Assembly: GCA_945906835.1 (NCBI GenBank)
Contig: CAMDRL010000038.1
Coordinates: forward strand, 1-10,188
Source of the DNA: Rickettsia typhi
GTDB taxonomy: Bacteria; Pseudomonadota; Alphaproteobacteria; Rickettsiales; UBA1997
DNA: 10,188 nt
Direction: 5' to 3'
In this document: positions 6,247 to 10,188 of the stretch, in pieces
Layout: each line of letters starts with the position of its first letter
Numbering within the stretch: position 1 is the stretch's first letter
Position numbers and translations under genes: made by a program
The notes under the pieces: model-generated
Seen by the model: only the letters and a program-made list of their open reading frames with translations
What the model was told of the DNA's origin: nothing
Database searches by the model: none

Positions 6247-6810
6247 ATGTTTATTCAAACCGAAGAAACCCCTAATCCTGCAAGTTTAAAATTTATTCCT
6301 GATGGACAAACTGTTTTGGAAAATGGTGTGGTGGAATTTAAAAATCAAAAACAGGCAGCAACTAAATCTCCTTTAGCTTTACAGCTGTTTGAAGTTAATG
6401 GTGTTGAATCCATAATGTTTGGTCGTGATTTTATTACTGTAACTAAATCAGAAAATACTGAGTGGCAGCATATTAAGACTGAAATTTTGGCAACGATAAT
6501 GGATTTTTTTATTGCAGGAAAGCCAGTAATGTATGAGCAAGCTGCGGCAGCAGCGGTTACTAATGAAGAAGATAGTGATGTTGTTAAGCAAATTAAAGAA
6601 TTGATAGAAATTAAAGTTCGTCCAGCAGTGGCAATGGATGGTGGAGATATTATTTATCGTAGTTTTGAGGAAGGGATTGTTTATCTTGAGCTTAAAGGTT
6701 CTTGTTCTGGCTGTCCTAGTTCGACTATTACTTTGAAGAGTGGTATTGAGAATATGTTGAAACATTATATTCCAGAGGTGTTGGCGGTTGAACAGGTTTT
6801 GGATGACTAA
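6247..6810 (+). CDS. Nfu-type Fe-S cluster scaffold/carrier (NifU C-terminal domain)
   Basis: This 187-residue protein has the Nfu1 architecture seen in alphaproteobacteria and mitochondria. The N-terminal Nfu domain begins MFIQTEETPNPASLKFIPDG (1-20) and runs to about 95. A linker (about 97-110) leads to the NifU C-terminal domain from about 112, with RPAVAMDGGDI (125-135) and the cluster-binding CxxC in GSCSGCPSS (C153, C156). Nfu proteins carry [4Fe-4S] clusters to target apoproteins in the cytoplasm. The start at MFIQTEETPN is fixed by the family's N-terminus. It is a lone gene between the lipoprotein pair and tRNA-Arg. A hairpin lies about 45 bases beyond its stop. Confidence 0.95.
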   Translation: MFIQTEETPNPASLKFIPDGQTVLENGVVEFKNQKQAATKSPLALQLFEVNGVESIMFGRDFITVTKSENTEWQHIKTEILATIMDFFIAGKPVMYEQAAAAAVTNEEDSDVVKQIKELIEIKVRPAVAMDGGDIIYRSFEEGIVYLELKGSCSGCPSSTITLKSGIENMLKHYIPEVLAVEQVLDD

Positions 6811-6855
6811 GATTTGTTTATATCTTGAGACTCTTCCATACATAGTTTGGTTTAG

Positions 6856-6890
6856 TTATTCTCCCCAAAAAATAAAATCTGGGAGGATAA
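6856..6890. terminator. Hairpin after nfu, before tRNA-Arg
   Basis: TTATTCTCCC (6856-6865) pairs with GGGAGGATAA (6881-6890) over 10 positions, one of them a wobble pair, with a 15-base A-rich loop. There is no T-run after it, so it may be an mRNA 3'-end stabiliser or processing signal rather than a classic terminator. Confidence 0.4.
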
Positions 6891-6929
6891 TAGACTGAGC
6901 GATTATTTATTATTCCGTTATAAAAATAA

Positions 6930-7006
6930 GCGTTCGTAGCTCAACTGGATAGAGTGTTGCTTTCCGAAGGCAAAGGTTGGAGGTTCAAATCCTCTCGAGC
7001 GCACCA
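6930..7006 (+). tRNA. tRNA-Arg (anticodon CCG)
   Basis: A full cloverleaf can be drawn. The acceptor stem GCGTTCG (6930-6936) pairs with CGAGCGC (one wobble), the D stem is GCTC with GAGT, the anticodon stem TTGCT with GGCAA, and the T stem GGAGG with CCTCT around the loop TTCAAAT. The anticodon loop is TTCCGAA with CCG at 6964-6966, which reads the Arg codon CGG. The discriminator is A, and the terminal CCA is encoded (7004-7006). Length is 77 bases including CCA. Confidence 0.97.
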
Positions 7007-7042
7007 AATTATTAGACTTATTTCAATGCCTTAAATGCAAAT

Positions 7043-7072
7043 GGATTCACGCCTTTGTGGGAATGACAGTGG
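7043..7072. repeat. Dispersed short palindrome, degenerate copy
   Basis: GATTCACGCCTTTGTGGGAATGACAGTGGG-like sequence corresponds to the better copy at 9671-9690 (ATCCCCGC-TTTT-GCGGGGAT-GACA), but the left arm has diverged so that the stem no longer pairs fully. GGGAATGACA at 7059-7068 is the conserved right end. It lies between tRNA-Arg and the cinA-type gene. Confidence 0.5.
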
Positions 7073-7105
7073 GTGTAAAATGACAATGAAGAATATAAGG
7101 AAATC

Positions 7106-7855
7106 ATGACTAAAAACAGCATCGTAACAGCAGCTTTTGTAATGATAGGAGATGAGATTTTATCTGGCAGAACTACGGATAAAAATTTGAATTTCTTAGC
7201 AACAAATCTTACTGAAATGGGTATTAATTTGAAAGAAGTGAGAGTTGTTCCTGATATTGAAGAAGAGATTATTTTGGCTGTAAATGCGGTTAAAAATAAA
7301 TTTGATTATGTCTTTACTAGCGGAGGAATTGGTCCAACTCATGATGATATAACTTCGCTTTCAATTGCCAAAGCTTTTGATGATGAGTTAATTCAAGATG
7401 GAGAAGCTACAGAAATTCTTATTGGCTATTATGGCAGAGAAAATGTTAATGAAGCGCGTTTAAAAATGGCTTTTGTACCAAGAATGGCAAAGCTTTTGGA
7501 TAACCCTGTTTCGTCTGCTCCTGGATTTAGAATTGCTAATGTTTTTGTTATGGCTGGCGTTCCAAAGATTTTCCAAGCCATGTTTGAGGCTGCAAAAAAA
7601 GAATTAATTGGTGGTAAAAAAATTAAATCAGAAGAAATTATAATCTCTTTAACTGAAAGCTTAGTTGCTAAAGATTTAGAGAATTTGCAAAAAAAATATT
7701 CACAAGTTTCAATGGGTAGCTATCCTTTTGAAGGTGGAACTTCTTTAGTTTTTCGTAGTAATAATTATGAAGATTTAGAAAAATCTGTGCAAGAAATAAC
7801 TGAATTACTTGAAAGCATAAAAAGTGATTCAATAATAAATTTTAGGAAAGATTAA
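7106..7855 (+). CDS. CinA-like competence/damage-inducible protein, MoaB/MogA-fold domain only
   Basis: This 249-residue protein is the short form of CinA (COG1058). The MoaB/MogA-like molybdopterin-binding fold covers about 6-170, with MIGDEILSG (13-21), TTDKN (23-27), TSGGIGPTHDD (71-81) and VFVMAGVPKIF (about 146-156). The C-terminal PncC amidase domain of full-length CinA is absent, as in many alphaproteobacterial versions of this size. The N-terminal domain of full-length CinA has ADP-ribose pyrophosphatase activity, but the role of the short form is not established and no direct link to DNA uptake can be inferred. A Shine-Dalgarno sequence AAGGA (7097-7101) supports the start. It is 19 bases upstream of virB8 in the same direction, so read-through is likely. 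Confidence 0.9.
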   Translation: MTKNSIVTAAFVMIGDEILSGRTTDKNLNFLATNLTEMGINLKEVRVVPDIEEEIILAVNAVKNKFDYVFTSGGIGPTHDDITSLSIAKAFDDELIQDGEATEILIGYYGRENVNEARLKMAFVPRMAKLLDNPVSSAPGFRIANVFVMAGVPKIFQAMFEAAKKELIGGKKIKSEEIIISLTESLVAKDLENLQKKYSQVSMGSYPFEGGTSLVFRSNNYEDLEKSVQEITELLESIKSDSIINFRKD

Positions 7856-7874
7856 GCATTCTAAACCTCATCAA

Positions 7875-8690
7875 ATGACCGAAAAAACTAAAAATATTAA
7901 AAAAGAGGGCGAAGAAAATAATGCTGAATATTATGAGTTTATCAAGTCAGCTGCGTTAGATGGTAGTTATTACAAAGATGCAACAAATTGGTATTTTCTA
8001 AGATATGTAACTCCTTTTTGCGAAAGAACTATTTTAATTTTTGCCGCAATAATTTCTTTGGTGGTGCTATTTTATTTAACAGAAATAATCAAAGGTACAT
8101 TTCCTTTGGTTGAAGAATTTCCCGTCACTATTAAGGCAAAAGATCAGTCTTTATATTTCCCAAATCTAGTTCTGATAAAATCAAAAACAGATAAAGAAAT
8201 TACAACCGTTGACGAAGCTATTGCCAAATATTTGCTTTCAATTTACATCAAAGATCGAGAGGGATATGATTATTCTCGCGCTGAAATTTCTGATATTAAT
8301 AAAAAATTTAGTCGTTTAAGAAATACCTCATCTGTTATTGAATATAAGCAGTTTCAGCTCTTTATGAGTAAAGACAATCCTAAAAGCCCCATCTATCAAT
8401 TTGGCAAAAATGTTGTAAGGCAAATTGAGGTTAAGTCGGTAAGATTTTATAAAAAACCTCCTAAAGATTTTACCTCTAAAGCAAGAAATTTTTTATATGT
8501 TAAAATACCAACAGAGGCTGAAATTAGATTTACAGCAACATTAATATCAACCAATGAAGATATTGTTAAAAAGGAAAATGAAGACTTTGTGGCTAAAGTT
8601 AGCTTTGCCTTTTCTGGAGCTGACAACAAAGAAAATAAATCACTAAGTTTTGTGGTTAATAGTTATCAATTGTATAAGGTACAAAAATGA
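7875..8690 (+). CDS. virB8: Type IV secretion system protein VirB8
   Basis: VirB8 is a bitopic inner-membrane protein that helps assemble the type IV secretion channel. The layout is typical: a charged cytoplasmic N-terminus (1-50) with YYxxATNWYFLRY (32-44), one membrane span (about 52-72), then a periplasmic NTF2-like domain (about 80-271). The family block YxxxREGYDY is at 124-133 (R128, E129, Y131, D132). QLFMSKDNPKSPI (161-173) and the last strand FVVNSYQLYK (259-268) also fit. At 271 residues it is slightly long. Its stop overlaps the virB9 start by 4 bases (ATGA), which implies translational coupling. No other virB gene is adjacent. Whether it is the primary VirB8 or the second copy found in Rickettsiales (rvhB8-I or -II) cannot be told here. 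Confidence 0.93.
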   Translation: MTEKTKNIKKEGEENNAEYYEFIKSAALDGSYYKDATNWYFLRYVTPFCERTILIFAAIISLVVLFYLTEIIKGTFPLVEEFPVTIKAKDQSLYFPNLVLIKSKTDKEITTVDEAIAKYLLSIYIKDREGYDYSRAEISDINKKFSRLRNTSSVIEYKQFQLFMSKDNPKSPIYQFGKNVVRQIEVKSVRFYKKPPKDFTSKARNFLYVKIPTEAEIRFTATLISTNEDIVKKENEDFVAKVSFAFSGADNKENKSLSFVVNSYQLYKVQK

Positions 8691-9625
8691 GATTTTTTAG
8701 ATTTTTAGTTTTATTTGCCGTCATGTTTTCTCCTTATATGGCAAGCGCTTCTCAACAACCAAGATTTCTTGGAACCGAAAAGAAATTTAGAAGTTTTATT
8801 TATAATCCAAATGAAGTTTATCACTATCTTGGGCATTACACTTATCAAGGTTTTATAGAATTTGAAGAAGGTGAATCTGTAGGAACAATTTCTATGGGAG
8901 ATCCTTCTTTATGGCTTTTTGAGCATTTAGCTAATCGTCTATTTTTAAAGCCAGTTGGTGAAGACAATTCTGAAACTAACATGACCGTTATTACCAATAG
9001 AAGAATTTATCATTTTGAGCTTACGGCGAAAGAGGCTAAAAATATTAATGACAAAGATTTGATATTCGTTGCTAAATTTTCATATCCTGATGACAAAGAT
9101 AAAAACATCGTTGAATTTCCAAAATCTCCAAAATCAGATGAGCCAGATATGCGCAATTTAAGCGCTTTTAACTTTAGTTACCAATATACGGGTGAACCTT
9201 CAATTGCGCCAATCAAAGTTTTTGATAATGGTGAATTTACTTATTTCCAATTTACTAAAAAAAGTGCTGAAATTCCTGCTATTTTTACGGTTGATTCTGC
9301 TGGTTTTGAATCTTTGGTTAACTTTAGATCTGCTGGAGATTACATAATTGTAGAAAGAATGGCTCCGCAATTTACTCTTAGAAGCGGACCAGATATTGTC
9401 TGTGTTTATAATTCAAATATGTATGCTAATGGTAAGGTGAATAGTAAGTTTTCAACTTTGAATAAAAGTGGAGCTCCCACTTCTGAATTTAATCCTTATA
9501 TTGGCAGCGGTTTTGGTGCTTCTGCTCCACAAGCAATGCCACAAGATATGATGCTTCCTCCTGCGGGTGGGGCGGGTGGTGCTGTGATGGGTGCTCCTAT
9601 GGGAATGCCAGCTAGAATTCAATAA
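8687..9625 (+). CDS. virB9: Type IV secretion system outer-membrane core protein VirB9
   Basis: VirB9 forms the outer-membrane core complex of the type IV secretion system with VirB7 and VirB10. A signal peptide covers residues 1-21 (hydrophobic core FLVLFAVMFSPYM, cleavage after ASA). The N-terminal domain spans about 25-125 with TVITNRRIYHFEL (99-111). The C-terminal VirB9 domain is complete: KVFDNGEFTYFQF (about 176-188), IPAIFTVD, FESLVNFR, GDYIIVERMAPQFTLRSG, then VCVYN. After it comes a tail from about 262 that is rich in Gly, Ala, Pro and Met (for example AGGAGGAVMGAPMGMP) and is not part of the usual fold. AAGGT at 8676-8680 is a plausible ribosome binding site within virB8. The next gene, leuS, is unrelated, so virB10 does not follow as in the common operon. 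Confidence 0.95.
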   Translation: MRFFRFLVLFAVMFSPYMASASQQPRFLGTEKKFRSFIYNPNEVYHYLGHYTYQGFIEFEEGESVGTISMGDPSLWLFEHLANRLFLKPVGEDNSETNMTVITNRRIYHFELTAKEAKNINDKDLIFVAKFSYPDDKDKNIVEFPKSPKSDEPDMRNLSAFNFSYQYTGEPSIAPIKVFDNGEFTYFQFTKKSAEIPAIFTVDSAGFESLVNFRSAGDYIIVERMAPQFTLRSGPDIVCVYNSNMYANGKVNSKFSTLNKSGAPTSEFNPYIGSGFGASAPQAMPQDMMLPPAGGAGGAVMGAPMGMPARIQ

Positions 9626-9650
9626 AATTTCTTTAACATAATTCCATTTA

Positions 9651-9668
9651 ATAATCTTGATAGATTAT
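9651..9668. terminator. Hairpin after virB9
   Basis: ATAATCT (9651-9657) pairs perfectly with AGATTAT (9662-9668), loop TGAT. It is AT-rich with no T-run, so its effect on transcription is uncertain; it sits directly before the palindrome at 9671-9690. Confidence 0.3.
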
Positions 9669-9670
9669 AG

Positions 9671-9690
9671 ATCCCCGCTTTTGCGGGGAT
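9671..9690. repeat. Dispersed short palindrome upstream of leuS
   Basis: ATCCCCGC-TTTT-GCGGGGAT is a perfect 8-bp stem followed by GACAATGG. It is the best-preserved member of the short palindrome family in this window and resembles repeats scattered through Rickettsiales genomes. It ends 23 bases before the leuS start codon. Confidence 0.75.
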
Positions 9691-9713
9691 GACAATGGCA
9701 AACTTCAATAAAC

Positions 9714-10188
9714 ATGTCAGACATATCAAAAATCGAAAATTACAATCATAAAATTTCTGAAAAAAAATGGCAGCAAGCTTGGGAAAAAGCTGATATTTTT
9801 AAATTCAAAGAAAATTCCCACCCTCAAAAAAATAGGCCCAAATATTATGTGCTTGAAATGTTTCCTTATCCGTCAGGGAAAATTCACATGGGACATCTAC
9901 GCAATTATACAATTGGCGATTGTGTGGCTCGCTTTAAAGCTATTTCTGGCTTTAATGTTTTACATCCAATGGGTTTTGATGCCTTTGGTTTACCAGCAGA
10001 AAACGCTGCTTTAGAACATAAAATTCATCCGCAAAAATGGACTTTAAGCAACATTGAAAATATGCGCGATGAGCTAAAATCAATTGGTTTATCACTTGAT
10101 TGGAGCCGCGAAGTTGTTACTTGTTTGCCCGATTATTACAAACATGAGCACAAAATTTTCATAGATTTTGTGAAAGCGGGGCGTGCTT
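9714..10188 (+). CDS. leuS: Leucyl-tRNA synthetase, 5' part (continues past window)
   Basis: LeuRS is the class I synthetase that charges tRNA-Leu. The visible 158 residues hold the start of the catalytic domain: [13 protein letters not shown] (18-30), [20 protein letters not shown] (44-63) with the HIGH signature as HMGH (58-61), NYTIGD (64-69), and [16 protein letters not shown] (84-99). The last block usually reads [10 protein letters not shown] in bacteria; here the Trp is Phe88. The editing domain, KMSKS loop and C-terminus lie beyond 10188. The ATG at 9714 is the natural start because it gives the usual distance to HMGH; no clear Shine-Dalgarno sequence precedes it, only the palindrome. 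Confidence 0.95.
   Translation, partial: MSDISKIENYNHKISEKKWQQAWEKADIFKFKENSHPQKNRPKYYVLEMFPYPSGKIHMGHLRNYTIGDCVARFKAISGFNVLHPMGFDAFGLPAENAALEHKIHPQKWTLSNIENMRDELKSIGLSLDWSREVVTCLPDYYKHEHKIFIDFVKAGRA

Noticed and set aside
6448..6843. 131-residue minus-strand frame opposite nfu
   Set aside because: It is antisense to the conserved Nfu domain; its composition (many Asn, Thr, Arg, Phe) is that of a mirror frame.
6919..6924. TATAAA as a -10 box for tRNA-Arg
   Set aside because: It would place the transcription start at the first base of the tRNA, leaving no leader, and no -35 box lies at the right distance.

Overview
The window is AT-rich bacterial DNA carrying single-copy housekeeping genes, two predicted lipoproteins, a virB8-virB9 pair of a type IV secretion system (T4SS) and many small palindromic repeats. 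A low-GC alphaproteobacterium of the Rickettsiales type (host-associated or recently derived from such a lineage) fits best. The reasons are a VirB8/VirB9 pair lying among housekeeping genes, a Rickettsia-like IS5 transposase remnant, short dispersed palindromes of the 'ATCCCCGC-TTTT-GCGGGGAT-GACA' kind, and alphaproteobacterial forms of FabI, Nfu and CinA. A leuD gene is present, which is not typical of strongly reduced Rickettsiales. The assignment is inference from gene content; no marker sequence settles it.

Layout. Positions 1-605 hold an IS5-family transposase remnant (minus strand) cut off by a 127-bp element made of hairpins with 17-bp perfect terminal inverted repeats. After a gene-free stretch comes pgsA (plus). 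pgsA converges on a minus-strand block, read from right to left as leuD, fabI, gmk, dedA. Between pgsA and dedA lies a 154-bp nested inverted repeat with perfect 42-bp outer arms, followed by a T-run and another palindrome. The divergent gap at 4562-4895 carries a 70-bp imperfect palindrome. On the plus strand then follow two overlapping lipoprotein genes, nfu, a tRNA-Arg(CCG), a cinA-type gene, virB8, virB9 (4-bp overlap) and the 5' part of leuS, which runs off the right edge.

How the genes work together. pgsA (phosphatidylglycerol phosphate synthesis), fabI (fatty acid elongation) and dedA (membrane homeostasis) all serve the envelope. gmk feeds guanine nucleotides, nfu delivers Fe-S clusters, and leuD needs a LeuC partner that is not in the window. 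VirB8 (inner membrane) and VirB9 (outer-membrane core complex) are T4SS parts whose partners (VirB3, B4, B6, B7, B10, B11, D4) must lie elsewhere.

The least explained content is the set of structured non-coding elements (three unrelated palindromic types plus a dispersed short family) and the two-gene lipoprotein unit. No wholly new defence or metabolic system is evident.
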